A stretch of 64,000 nt of DNA from positions 1 through 64,000 of the forward strand of contig JAKEKT010000107.1 in assembly GCA_021495925.1 (NCBI GenBank), given 5' to 3'. This DNA is from Diplodia intermedia (taxonomy: Eukaryota; Ascomycota; Dothideomycetes; Botryosphaeriales; Botryosphaeriaceae). A program made the translations under genes and the position numbers. Of the stretch, positions 52,282 to 62,932 are shown piece after piece; within the stretch, counting starts at the first letter, position 1; every line of letters begins with the position of its first letter. A model generated the notes under the pieces. That model was not told the DNA's origin and made no database searches. It saw only the letters and a program-made list of their open reading frames with translations.

Positions 52282-54240
52282 ATGCTCCGCTACCGAGCAA
52301 CCGAAATCCGCCTGACCTCTCAGGACGTCGATGAGACGTCGAAGCGCCTGGCATCGCGGCGAGCTGCAGCCAATACCCGCTCGACCATATGCCAGTTGCC
52401 AGGCCCCACAGGCACAGGCCCACGACTCCGTCGAGGACCCGAGCGTTCGCGTGACGAGTCAATTATACATGCAGACGCCAGCAGTGCGGCTCAATTCAAT
52501 GCTTCTCTCGAGTCAGCCGGCGGTACTGAAAAGCAGTCTTCGACAGTGGTCAGTGACAAGGATCCGCAGCCAACTTCACCTCCAGCCCACACGAGCGCCG
52601 CAGATGACATTTCGTATACTTCGGAGCCCGAGCTTGCAGGGAAGCCGGTTCTTCTTGGACGCGTCGATCAGCGGGTCCTCAAGCGAACCTCGCGCTCACC
52701 CAAAAAGCACGACCACGGCGCAGCTAACTCCAGCCACCGGCTGCTTCAGCTCGATGGCCCTTCTGATCCCGCAGCCCGCAAGCTAGTGTCCCCTGAGAAG
52801 ACGCGAAATGCAACCCTCAGCCCTTCTGCAGAGGACGTCGTCCATGAGCAGCGGACCCAGGATCCGAGCGCTCGTTTCGCTGCGGGAAAGGCGACGCAGC
52901 CGAGCGCCTCCTCGCACCAATCTCGCTCTTCAGATCCACTGTTGTACCTTGAGACCCAAGACAATCATGATCGCTTTGATCGTCCAACTCGCGGATCCCC
53001 CTTCCAAGGCTATATAGCTACTTCCACCGGAACGCACCGAGGCCTGCCGGTATGGTACAATGCCGAGGAAGTCAAGAGTCATCCCAGAGACTCGGTCATG
53101 GATGGCACTTTTGACATGGCGCAAGTGAGGGTGACGTTGGAGGAGGGGGCATTGGCAACAAACGACGCCCTTCCCTCTATTCGTCTTCCTTCCCCCACAT
53201 CTACGCACAGCTCTTCGGATTCGAGCAAGGCGTATCGTTCTCTGCCCAGTCTGACGGCGCTGTCGCCCGCACGGCGTGTGTCGCGCTCACCAAGCGTCAG
53301 CCAGGCATCTGAGCACAGCAGCCGCAACATGTCGCAGACGTTCTCCCGTTTCAGGACAACATCCACGCCCGACTTACTTCGTCCGCTTCTCAGTCCCGCA
53401 AGTGCCCCGTCTACGGGCAGTCGGCATGCAAGCGGTGCTATTTCCGCGGATAATTCCCCCACGAGCAGCGCCGCTATGCTGGAGCTGATCCGCCAGGACT
53501 CATCGCCTCTTGAACGGCTCGAACAGGAAACAAGATCGCAGATGTCTCATGCACCATCGGCCCGGCTTGGCTCGGCTACGGCGGCATCATCACGATTGCA
53601 GTCACCAGCGCTGGGAGAATTGCGGATGCCCACGTTTGAGTCGCCGGAGCGACCTTCTCCGTACCAGAGACGAGCCGCTCGATATCGGAATGTCCCTACC
53701 TTTGCGGAAACCCCCAATGCTCCCTTTTCCACTTCCTTTGACCTCCTGCCTTCTTTCGATTACTCACCGCCGAGTCTTCAGCCGGGAACTTTCATTGACC
53801 GGTACCCCGGCAGCGTGACGACTGGTCGACGCCGCGGAACCGGCACGGATCAAGGAACAACTTCCATGCCCTCGCTTCCAGCTTCGCGTCCATCTCGGCG
53901 AGGAATTTCCGGTCACAGTCACGCCCCGGCCCAGGCTACGCGGAACACTCAGCTGGGAGCACATCATTGGTCCCGTGGCCGTGGGGGCGGTGAAGACGCG
54001 ACTGCGTCGCGTCGCAACACCGTGGGTGGGCAGCAGCGACTGCGCAGGTATCGCTCAATCTCAGCACGGCTTCTTCCTTCATGGCAAGACGAGCAAGAGA
54101 ATTCGGGGCGGGCGGAGCGGATGCAGGTGATGGCAGAGATTCAAGAGAGGAGGAGATATGTAGAGCAGACGAATGACGGAAGGCTGGACAGGACGCCACC
54201 TAGCCTTGGTAGGTTCGAGCGAGAGCTTTTGCAGCATTAA
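52282..54240 (+). CDS. Uncharacterised Ser-rich protein, 652 aa
   Basis: The frame opens at 52273 with GTG; the first ATG is 52282 (MLRYRATEIRLTSQDVDET). The whole protein is Ser/Pro/Arg-rich and looks disordered, with many phospho-type sites (for example RTSRSPKKH, RRVSRSPSVSQASEHSSRN, RFRTTSTPDLLRPLLSPASA). More ordered pieces are LLYLETQDNHDRFDRPTRGS, a short SPYQRRAARYRNVPTFAET, and a basic/helical C-terminus RRYRSISARLLPSWQDEQEN plus MQVMAEIQERRRYVEQ, which may form a short coiled coil. No enzyme, membrane or DNA-binding motif is seen. I do not recognise it. The basophilic RxxS sites would suit AGC kinases, but the divergent Pkh neighbour is only suggestive. Confidence 0.7.
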   Translation: MLRYRATEIRLTSQDVDETSKRLASRRAAANTRSTICQLPGPTGTGPRLRRGPERSRDESIIHADASSAAQFNASLESAGGTEKQSSTVVSDKDPQPTSPPAHTSAADDISYTSEPELAGKPVLLGRVDQRVLKRTSRSPKKHDHGAANSSHRLLQLDGPSDPAARKLVSPEKTRNATLSPSAEDVVHEQRTQDPSARFAAGKATQPSASSHQSRSSDPLLYLETQDNHDRFDRPTRGSPFQGYIATSTGTHRGLPVWYNAEEVKSHPRDSVMDGTFDMAQVRVTLEEGALATNDALPSIRLPSPTSTHSSSDSSKAYRSLPSLTALSPARRVSRSPSVSQASEHSSRNMSQTFSRFRTTSTPDLLRPLLSPASAPSTGSRHASGAISADNSPTSSAAMLELIRQDSSPLERLEQETRSQMSHAPSARLGSATAASSRLQSPALGELRMPTFESPERPSPYQRRAARYRNVPTFAETPNAPFSTSFDLLPSFDYSPPSLQPGTFIDRYPGSVTTGRRRGTGTDQGTTSMPSLPASRPSRRGISGHSHAPAQATRNTQLGAHHWSRGRGGGEDATASRRNTVGGQQRLRRYRSISARLLPSWQDEQENSGRAERMQVMAEIQERRRYVEQTNDGRLDRTPPSLGRFERELLQH

Positions 54241-54901
54241 GCCGGTATCGCTTTTGGGGTTGTCGCAAATTGGGCGGCTTTGGTGCCTTCGGGCTTGGCA
54301 GTTGTCGTTGGGTTTCATTGCGTGTTGTTGGAAATAGCCAACAAACCCGTCTCAAGCTTGAGCGGGTGGGGGCGGTACTGGTACAAGACGTAAAATAGCG
54401 TGTATCAACATAACCTTGCATCTTACTTGTTCATCCTGGTGGATGTAATAATCAGCTGGTGGCACAAAGCTAGGCTGGTGCGGAGGCGGATGACGTGCCG
54501 AGTCTCCGACGGGCGGGAAGACCCTCGAGAGCGCCTGTTTCTAGGAAAGCCTGCTAAAAGGGCTCTAAAAGCAGGGTCCCAAAGTCAAACCGCCTTTCAA
54601 GACACCGTTACCTTCCCTTCTGTTATGGCGGGGTCCGGGGTGTGACAAATGCAACTGGCGATTTACAACAATGCCAGAATCTTCCATCCGCGGGCTTCGG
54701 AGAGCATACAAACGGCTGAGGTTCCCCGGCGGCGGCGGCAGCAACCCGAGCGGATCGCCCCCCTCCGAACACCCCTCCGCGCGCCGCCGACCCTCCTCTC
54801 GTTCGCTTTCCGCCGCCGACGTATCAACCACTCGCGCCCGTTCTTTCTCTTCAGCCATAGCGCCCGGCCTGTCGGCCACCGCAGCAGCAGCAGCCAGCGC
54901 C
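54241..54901. other. Intergenic / CHIP-like gene promoter
   Basis: The CHIP frame stays open upstream to ATG 54671, giving a basic Ser/Ala-rich lead. CHIP homologues begin at the TPR, so I treat this part as leader, but a longer isoform is possible. Confidence 0.5.
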
Positions 54902-56058
54902 ATGGCCCACGTCGCCGAGCAGTTAAAGGACCGCGGCAACCAGCACTTCAAGAACGGCGACTACGTCAGCGCTGAGTCTCTGTACACTCAGGCTGTCCAG
55001 CGCAACCCGTCCAACCCGCTCATTTTTACCAACCGTGCAAATGCTCGCATGAAGCTCGGCCACTATGAGGACGCTATCGACGACTGCCTGAAGAGCATAG
55101 AGCTCATGAGGAGTAATATGAAGGCGTATACTTTCCTGGGTACGTAGGCGCGTGTGATTACGGAGTGTGGGGAGCGTTGCGGCGCCGTGCACATACACAT
55201 AACTGGGGACATGCACTGTGGACATGCGATTTCACGTCAAAATCGAGCCGACGTGCGGCGGGTATGCCGCCACGTTTTACTTCACTGCGGCTACTGCTGC
55301 GCGTTACTTCCGGTCTGCGGAGTATGGTCAGACGGAGATGTTTTAGCTAACGGCGCAATGCTCCCTCTGTAGCGAAGTCACAACTTGCCTTGAACCACCC
55401 GAACGAAGCGCTGTCCTCCGCCCTGGTCGCCTACGATCTTTGCATAAAGTCGACGACGCCGACACGCGATGCGCAAACCATCTCGGCACTAGTGTTGCAG
55501 TGCAAGAAGAGCAAATGGGAGGGTAGGGAGCGGGAAAGACTGAGGAGGAAGAATCCGTTGCTGGCGGAGCTGGAGGATAGGATCGAGGCCTCGGCGAACC
55601 AGGACCAGGTCATCATAAATGATAAAGCGAGCAGGGGCGAAATGGGCGCTGTGGAGGCGGTTGAGGAGCGCACCACCCTGGCGAGGGCCACGCAGCAGAA
55701 GATCGAGGATCTCAGGTCCATCTTTGCCATTGCGGACCCGAACAACATGGCCAAGCGGGAAGTACCGGACCACCTCATTGACAACATTTCGTTTGAGATC
55801 ATGCATGACCGTGAGTATTGGCCGGGTAGACTAGTGAATGCGGCCATTGTCGAGTGTGCTAACGGAGGGGCAGCTGTCATTACAAAGAACGGCCATTCTT
55901 ATGAGAGAGCGACTCTCATCGAGCATCTGAAACGTAGTGCAACTGACCCTTTGACTCGCGAGCCGTTGAAGATCGACGACTTGCGACCCAACATCGCACT
56001 ACGGGAAGCGTGTACTGAGTTCTTTGATAAGAATTCCGGTTGGGTCTACGATTGGTGA
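54902..56058 (+). CDS. CHIP-like TPR/U-box E3 ubiquitin ligase
   Basis: Exons 54902-55139, 55373-55810 and 55874-56058 (introns 233 and 63 nt) give 286 aa, near the size of animal CHIP/STUB1. Three TPR repeats cover about residues 3-115: AEQLKDRGNQHFKNGDYVSA, NPLIFTNRANARMKLGHYED, MKAYTFLG joined to AKSQLALNHPNEAL. These normally bind the EEVD tails of Hsp70/Hsp90. A charged helical linker follows (ERERLRRKNPLLAELEDRIE). The U-box occupies the last 75 residues: VPDHLIDNISFEIMHD joined to PVITKNGHSYERATLIEHL, then DPLTREPLKIDDLRPNIALR and ending FFDKNSGWVYDW. Family role: ubiquitination of chaperone-bound clients. Intron 2 falls exactly inside the U-box and is in frame without a stop; retention would insert 21 residues there. 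Budding yeast lacks CHIP, while many filamentous fungi keep it. Confidence 0.93.
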
Positions 56059-56830
56059 TGGACCGAAACAGCCCGCACAGCCGCACATCCTTCTATCGCT
56101 CGCCTGTCTTGTTGAGCAGGTGCATTCTATTGGCGTCGTATTGCAGAACGCGGTCCGTGTGCCGTGGTTCTTTCACGGAGCATTTGGTAGACACTTGCCT
56201 TGGGCAGATACCCTTGTATTTCCTACTCATGAGACGTACAGCTAGGTTTCTTGTCCTGTGACTACTCTTCAGTTGGGTTGCGGCCATTGGTCACATTCAG
56301 CTAGCTAACCCAGCTGGAACACGGTTTCTTCATACTAAACTTGGGGTTTTATGGAGGACTCGCGATTTGCATGTTGCTAGGGACCTCAACGAGCAAGGTA
56401 CCAGTTGACAGCAGCCGGAAAGTAACGAAGCTCGTGTCCAAATCCATCGCGTTTAACGGCTTGTCCCAGCCAATGCCTTGCCTGAATTGCAGTGACATCG
56501 ACATTGTGAGGGTTTCCGGCGTGGAATATACCGCGGCAGTGTAGGCGCTCTAGCTTCTGTCTGAGTTGCCGTAAAACGCTCGGGCCATCCAGACCTGTTA
56601 GTCAGCGGCATAAGCGAAAGCGCCGTCTGCGCAACCCACAACTTCGATTTTCCTCGCAAAGCGACTTAACGACCCCGAAGACGACACACCGACCACCGAC
56701 GCCGGGAAACAGCCAAGGTACGCAGCGACGCCCAGAAACACGATGCGATGCGAATTTTACACGGCTTCGTCAGGATTGCATCGGTCGGGCCCAGTTTCGG
56801 GACATTCAGGCTAACGACTTCTCCGAGCAG
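56059..56830 (+). promoter_or_regulatory. eL15 promoter and leader intron
   Basis: The leader exon ends near 56717 and a GT-AG intron (56718-56830, 113 nt) ends immediately before the ATG (CCGAGCAG then ATGGGT). Introns in leaders are common in ribosomal protein genes. No other gene is seen. Confidence 0.55.
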
Positions 56831-57696
56831 ATGGGTGCGCTTAAGTACGTTGAGGAACTTCAGAAGAAGAAGCAGTCCGATGTGCTGCGCTTCCTGCTCC
56901 GCGTTCGCTGCTGGGAGGTATGACGCTCCCTTCGCCATGCCTCGCTCTCGCCCATCGGGAGCGAGGACGAGCGAAAATCCTGGTGTCACTCGTTGAACTT
57001 TGCTGAGAGTGCATCAATTTAGCTCCGCCAGCTGAACGTCATCCACCGCGCCTCGCGCCCTTCGCGCCCCGACAAGGCTCGCCGCCTCGGATACAAGGCC
57101 AAGCAGGGCTATGTCATCTACCGCGTCCGTGTCCGCCGCGGTGGTCGCAAGAGGCCCGTCCCCAAGGGTGCCACCTACGGTACGTTTCACCTGTAGAAAG
57201 AAGGGTTATTTGAGAGCGACGGGATTGGGATCGGAATTTCGATCAGTCTTGCTGATTGGTTTGGATGAACAGGCAAGCCCACCAACCAGGGTGTCAACCA
57301 GCTGAAGTACCAACGCTCCCTCCGTTCCACCGCTGAGGAGCGTGTCGGTCGCCGCTGCGCCAACCTGCGCGTCCTGAACTCCTACTGGATCAACCAGGAC
57401 TCGACCTACAAGTACTACGAGGTCATCCTCGTTGACCCTCAGCACAAGGCCATCCGTCGCGACGCCCGCATCAACTGGATCGCCAAGCCCGTCCACAAGG
57501 TACGTTCGAGCGACGAAGCCACATGGAGTTACCGTGATCCTAATTGTTTCTGCAGCACCGCGAGGCTCGTGGCCTCACCGCTACCGGCAAGAAGAGCCGT
57601 GGTATCAACAAGGGCCACAAGTTCAGCAAGACCACCGCTGGTCGCCGCAAGACCTGGAAGCGTCACAACACCCTGTCCCTCTGGCGCTACAGGTAA
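56831..57696 (+). CDS. RPL15: 60S ribosomal protein eL15
   Basis: Exons 56831-56917, 57023-57179, 57273-57499 and 57556-57696 (introns 105, 93 and 56 nt) give 203 aa, the standard length for the family. It is a basic protein of the large subunit that binds 25S rRNA near the exit side. Recognised blocks are [100 protein letters not shown] and ARGLTATGKKSRGINKGHKF, ending HNTLSLWRYR. The ATG lies directly at a splice acceptor, so the leader is spliced to the first codon. Codon use is strongly C-ending, as expected for a highly expressed gene. Confidence 0.98.
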
Positions 57697-59108
57697 ATGT
57701 CGCGTCGCTGAGGCAGGAGTTTATGGGGATGGTTGCTGGGCTATTTCAAAAAAGCGTCTTCACTATCATCGGCAGATCTCTCGGGTATGGACCGGCTGGG
57801 TACCGCTGCTTGCGCTCGTCGTCGGCTCGGTGGTTGTCCATCAGGTAGAAATGAATGGACGTTTCCATCACCGGATCGTACTGATGGCGAGAAAAATTAA
57901 TGACTTGATACCATTCAAAACTGAGCCCAGCCCAGCCCATGCGTACTCATGATTCTTTCAGGGGGCTTTATCGCTGTGCAGTCTTACCTTTACAAGCGTA
58001 TTATCGACCGGCCTTCTGAGCTTTTGGCGACGCGACCTCTCGAGTTCGACTATTCGTAGCTCACCCACATCAGGCTTATCTCTGTAGAAGGTCTTTGCAG
58101 AGAACCAAGGGTATTTGGTTAGATCGTGTACCTGCAAAGAACTTCTGAGGCAGCTTTCATCTCCGCCACACCAGGATATGAAGTCGTTCAATCCCTGCTG
58201 ATAGGCAATGTAGCTGCGAAAGGCGACAGTCAAAGAAGTGCGTATCTATCGGTGGAGGCTGCGCCTGATGACCAGCAAATGATATAAATGTTCGGCTAAA
58301 CTGACGGTGGGGCACTTTGTTGTTGCTGGAGAACAGGAACGCTAGTGTTTGGGAACCGAGTGGCTTAACGGTTGAGACCTGCGCGTTGGATAGTCTTCGT
58401 CTGAGCCTTCTGAACACAACGATCACAAGAGATAGGATTCACATCTGAATCTCGTTTGAAATATGGCTCTTACAATGCAGTCTTGGAAGGGTAACGAAGA
58501 TTATACTGCGAGCTTAAGTGAGCAGCAACGCAAGTGGAAACAAGTGCTTTATAGCTAGGGTTGTAGGATAGAAAGGCTAACCGCACTTGAACTAGATGGA
58601 CCAAAGATAATAATCTTCAGAATACTTCAAGCCCCAGCCTATCACTTTTCGTTTGCTCCACTAAGTCCTAATAGATACAGTCCCTGCTACTACTCTAACT
58701 GCAGAAGCAGCAGCCACTCCAGTGGTTCCTAAGGTGTTACTCTTAAACGGCCTATCACGGGGTATTCGGATCTACAGAGCAGCTAACGGCGACGACAACT
58801 CAATCCTAACCTCAGGTTCATAGTCCATCACTTCGATTGGTTCGTGCTAATCTATGTCCCCAAGACTTTGGAGAACTCTGGTATCCCGGACGAACGTGAA
58901 AATGCCCACCGGCACTCAACGCCTGATTACCTCTCTAATAGCAACAATGAGAGACGCTTTTCCATCGCCAGAAGATTCATAAACAAAACGGGATGAGAAC
59001 GCCATTACTCACCAACCATCCAGACCTGCCCGATCCCTTTTTGCTCCAAGCCATTCAAGCGTACACATACGAAGCAATCCACTCTCGTCCTCAACGAAGG
59101 AAAATCGT
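57697..59108. other. Convergent intergenic region with possible gene remnant
   Basis: A minus-strand stretch at 57958-58233 reads like a coding exon (for example FISWCGGDESCLRSSLQVHD and YPWFSAKTFYRDKPDVGELR) with a GTAAGA donor after DNTLVK, but it has no ATG and no clear partner exon; it may be a gene remnant. A tRNA-like A-box (CCGAGTGGCTTAACGG) at about 58355 lacks a B-box. The stretch at 58440-59000 is AT-richer, with CA and TG present, and holds nothing I recognise. Confidence 0.4.
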
Positions 59109-60834
59109 CTAATGCGCCTTGCCGGCCTTTGCAAGCCATAGGCCCACGCTCTCCAGAGCACGGTCTCCGCCCCAGACGCCCTCCTTCCCACCACGTCTGA
59201 ATTCCTCGCTAGCAACGTCCTCGCCTCCGCCGCGTGTGGCCTCGCCGAGGATGACATCGAGGTCGCGCTGCTGGGAGCTGATCCAGCGCTTGACGAAGTT
59301 GACCGGGTCGGTGCTGAAAGCGGTGTAGAAGGCATGCTTTGCCTTAGAGTGCTGGATTGCCTGTACTGCGAGTGCCAGCGACTCATCCAACGACGCAATC
59401 TGGTTTAGCATTTGCGGGTTCGTGGTGATACGGCCCATGGCGATGCGGAGCGGATCGTCGAGCGGGACGAGAACATCATATATAGTTGGTTGCGAGGCAG
59501 TCGTGCCATCATCGGGAGCAATGTAGTGCTTGTCGACGCGGATGGTATAAGGCAGTTGATAGGGAGGGAGCTGGGACAGGTGGGGGATAATCAACTGGGG
59601 GATCTGCGGGAATGGCACGAAATCCCTGTTTTCGAAGAGCTGTCTTGTGTCAGTGACCGAATAGACTCCCCTACAGTATCCGAAGAGACATACCGATTTC
59701 AGCTGAGCATCACAACGAATCTTGCGACTGTCTTCATCCTCTTGTAGGCTGTTTGCTTTGACATATATCCAAATACCCATGAGAATACCGCCGCGGTCAT
59801 CCTCCTCAGTGCCTAGCAGCTCGGCCAGCGGCGGGCTAAGCTTAAAGCGCTCAGGACTCTCGTCGCGGAAGAGGTTGACGGTAACATTGATGTTCTCATC
59901 ACTTTTGCGTTCGAACTCCAGCGTGTCGAAATTTGCGGCCGAGTCGTTGGCATTGGCGGAATTTTCGGGCTTCTTCCACTCAATTGACGTGTATCCGTCC
60001 GGCTGGAGCGATTGCGAGCGGTCGAAGTTGATGGTGATCTGCTTGAAGAAATGCGACAGCTTGGTGCGCTGATTGGCCGCGGGCTTCCCTGCCTTGACCT
60101 TCTTCGCTGCATCACCGCCATCCTGCTCCATGGCGTCCGTGTCCTTCAGCTCTTCGGCCTGCTCCTTCTCTGCCTCAGAGTCCTCGTCATTGCCGAGCAG
60201 GCGTCCCTCGATCTTGACGCGGTAAGTGGCCTGGCTCTCGCTGCCGAAGTCGAAAGCGTCGGGATCCATGCTCGTGTTCTGCCAGGGCTGGTTGTCGGCG
60301 GTATTGCTGATCCAGACGCGCATGGTGCGGTAGCGGGTGAAATTGCGGGCGCTGCTCTCGGTGATGTCGAGGCGCTTACGCATCATGACGGCGTCGAGCT
60401 TGCGTTCAGCGTCGCGCAGCTGGCGGTAGCGCTGGACGCCATCGCCGACGACCAGGCCCTCAATACCATCGGGGATGTTCTTGTCGGTGGGCTTGCGCGA
60501 CTGGCGCTTGGCCAACTCGCGCTTTTGCATCTCAGCTTGCTGCTGGGCCTGCAGCTGCTGAGGCGTGATGGGCGGCGGGTGAGCGGCTGACACCATGGGG
60601 CCTATACCATGGCGCATGGTGGCGCTCAGGTCAGCAAAGTGAATCATGACGGCGGAGGACTGCTGGCGGGACATTGGGGCAGGGGAGCGCGCAGCCTAGT
60701 CGCCGCAACGGCTCAGGCTAACAAGGCGCGTGTTTGGCAGCGACCTTACCGGGACCACGTCTCTGCGCAGCGGCGTGCGGCGACGCTCGCTGGCCAGCCT
60801 GCGGCGGGTAGTTCCGGTACTGGGCCTGCATCAT
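59109..60834 (-). CDS. SNF12: Snf12/Rsc6-type SWIB subunit of SWI/SNF or RSC
   Basis: Exons on the minus strand 60834-60750, 60601-59694 and 59639-59109 (introns 148 and 54 nt) give 507 aa. The naive frame starts at an ATG at 60674, but the first exon MMQAQYRNYPPQAGQRASPH joins in phase through a GTAAGG donor and a TATAG acceptor to PMVSAAHPPPITPQQLQAQQ, the expected N-terminus, making 60674 intronic. Then come YRQLRDAERKLDAVMMRKRL and FTRYRTMRVWISNTADNQPW, typical of the SMARCD/BAF60 family. The SWIB domain is SPERFKLSPPLAELLGTEED, GILMGIWIYVKANSLQED, KIRCDAQLKS joined to LFENRDFVPFPQIPQLIIPH. Intron 2 lies inside SWIB and is in frame with no stop, so retention would insert 18 residues. Role: structural subunit of a chromatin remodeller. 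Snf12 versus Rsc6 cannot be settled from sequence alone. Confidence 0.92.
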
Positions 60835-61424
60835 GGGCACGACGCAGCAGCAGGCGGTGGATAGGCGATGATGGGGAGCGACTCGGCGACGGAGGGGTGG
60901 TGTGGAGGCGGGAGTGTGCGGCGCGTTGATGCAGTAGCACTGGGGCGACGCGTTCAGGCAGGCAGGCCGCGATGCTTTTTCATTCGCTGCACCGCTAGGG
61001 TAGGGGGCGGCAGCGGGGTCGCCTGCAACAGCGAATCGATCCGCCACTACTTGGCCTATACAGTCGGTACTGTACGCCGGGCCCCCGCGCTGCTGGCCTG
61101 CGCGGCCGGGCGGCTGCTGCCGCGGTCTCTGGCTGTTCTGTTGCGCTCAACGTGCTTGCCGAACAATCGATGACACGCTTCCAGTCTCGGCCCAGCCTTG
61201 TCAAACGGATGTCTGCTCCTCCACTTTATTTTCGGTCCCACGATAAGTAGTGCCATTCTCGCTCTTCTTGTGCCTTGTGTCGATTCTTCCTCTGTCTACT
61301 TCTACTTGCTGCCCGCGCTTTAGCGCTACTCGATACCCTTTCGTCTTTTCCTAAAACGCCGCGTGAACGGCCTTTCTCCGTACATATTTCACCAACCTCA
61401 TCGCCATCGCCACCAACCAACGCC
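60835..61424. other. Divergent promoter region, SNF12-like and amidohydrolase genes
   Basis: 590 bp between start codons, ending in a pyrimidine-rich leader before ATG 61425. The amidohydrolase frame is open back to a TTG at 61275 with a hydrophobic lead, but no ATG supports it. Confidence 0.5.
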
Positions 61425-62932
61425 ATGGCCGGAGCCTACCTCGCCTCGCTTGGCATCGATCTCGATGCTGAGATGGCCAAGATCCAGTTCGGCCAGGAGA
61501 AGCCTGGCATCGCCAACCCGGACGCAAAGGCACCGCCTTCAAAATCTCACCAGCCGCCGCCGCGCTACTCTGACGTCTTCGCCCCCAAGACTGTCTCAAG
61601 GATCACTGCTGCCCGTCTACCAGGCCAGCCTGCCTCTGATCTCTGGGACATTGGCATTGCCGATGGTCGCATCTCATCTGTAGAGAAGCACGACGCGAGT
61701 GCCCCCCGTCTCAGCCATGTGCCCAGCGTGCTGAATGCGCAGGAGCGCCTGATCGCCCCCTCGCTCTGTCACGCCCATATCCACCTGGACAAGTGCTTCC
61801 TTCTGCAAGATCCCAAGTACAGCGATCTTGAAATAGTGGCCGGAGACTTTCAAGAAGCCATGAACCTCACCAGCCAGGCCAAATCGCGCTTCGAGGAAGA
61901 AGACCTCCTCCGCCGCGGCCGGCAGCTGATCCGGGAGAGCATACAGCACGGAGTCACCGCAATGCGAGGCTTCGTTGAGGTCGACGCTGACGTTGGGTTC
62001 AAGTGCCTCAATGCTGGCTTGCGGCTAAAGGAGGAGTTCGCCGACAAGTGCGACGTGCAGATCTGCGCCTTTGCCCAGTTGCCGCTCTTCTCTGGGCTTG
62101 ATGGTGGAGAGGTCGTCCGCAAGCTGATGACTGGTGCCGCCAAAACACCTGGGGTGGACGTGCTGGGGAGCACGCCCTATGTCGAGTCCGACGAGATCAA
62201 GATGAAAATGAACGTCCGTTGGATCAGCTCTCTTGCTCTCGCTCAAGACAAATTCCTGGATTTTCATATGGACTACAATCTTGACAAGTCCACGAAGCCT
62301 TTCATCTGGACCACTGTGGAGCTCCTCAAAGAGAGGTGTTGGGAGAGCAGGAATGGAAAACTCATCACCATGGGCCATTGCACACGGTTGACATACTTCC
62401 AGGCAGATGATTGGAAGAAGCTGAAGGAAGCCATCGGCAACCTCCCAGTGTCCTTTGTGGGACTTCCGACAAGCGACTTGTTCATGATGAGAACCGCGGA
62501 GAATGTGCGAGGCACTCTCAACGTGCCGAAATTGATCCAGGAACACGGCTTGCAGGCCGCTGTTGCTGTTAACAATGTCGGCAATGCCTTCACGCCGCAA
62601 GGAAACTGCGACCCGCTTGCAGTTGCCAGCATGGGCGTTGGTGTCTACCAGGCTGCGACTAAGAAGGATGCAGAAGTCTTATATGTAGGACTCATGTCAA
62701 TGCCCGTTTGCTCCGTGCTAACTGTCCGTAGGAATGTGTCTCGAACAGAGCGAAAGCAATCATCGGGCTGGAAGCCCCGTCATTCTCTTTGAAGCCGGGA
62801 GATCCGGCCGACCTGATAATCTTCGACGGCGCTGGCGCTGGGTGGAGGAGCAGGAGAAGCGTGATGGATGCAATTTACGATCCCGGAAGCACGAGAACTA
62901 CGATAAAGCGTGGGCGCATAACGACCGTTTAA
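61425..62932 (+). CDS. CodA-like cytosine deaminase family amidohydrolase
   Basis: Exons 61425-62684 and 62732-62932 (intron 47 nt) give 486 aa. It is a metal-dependent TIM-barrel hydrolase. Metal ligands: SLCHAHIHLDKCFLL (His118 and His120 of the HxH motif, followed by the LDK of CodA-type enzymes), a His in FLDFHMDYNLD, ITMGHCTRLTYF, and an Asp-bearing VAVNNVGNAFTPQGNCDPLA. After the intron the frame continues ECVSNRAKAIIGLEAPSFSL and PGDPADLIIFDG, the usual C-terminal beta-sandwich of amidohydrolases. Substrate may be cytosine, isocytosine-like or another cyclic amidine; this is not decided. It is unrelated in fold to yeast Fcy1. The N-terminal 50 residues before the barrel are longer than in bacterial CodA. 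Reading through the intron would give a short, wrong C-terminus. Confidence 0.88.

Noticed and set aside
54671..54901. N-terminal extension of the CHIP-like protein
   Set aside because: CHIP homologues start at the TPR; the extension is low-complexity Arg/Ser/Ala, more like a leader, though an alternative isoform is not excluded.
58340..58440. tRNA-Ser/Leu-like A-box (CCGAGTGGCTTAACGG)
   Set aside because: No B-box (GGTTCGAANCC) or acceptor-stem pairing follows within tRNA distance.
61275..61424. Signal-peptide-like in-frame N-terminal extension of the amidohydrolase
   Set aside because: The extension starts at TTG; there is no ATG before 61425, and the sequence fits a pyrimidine-rich leader.
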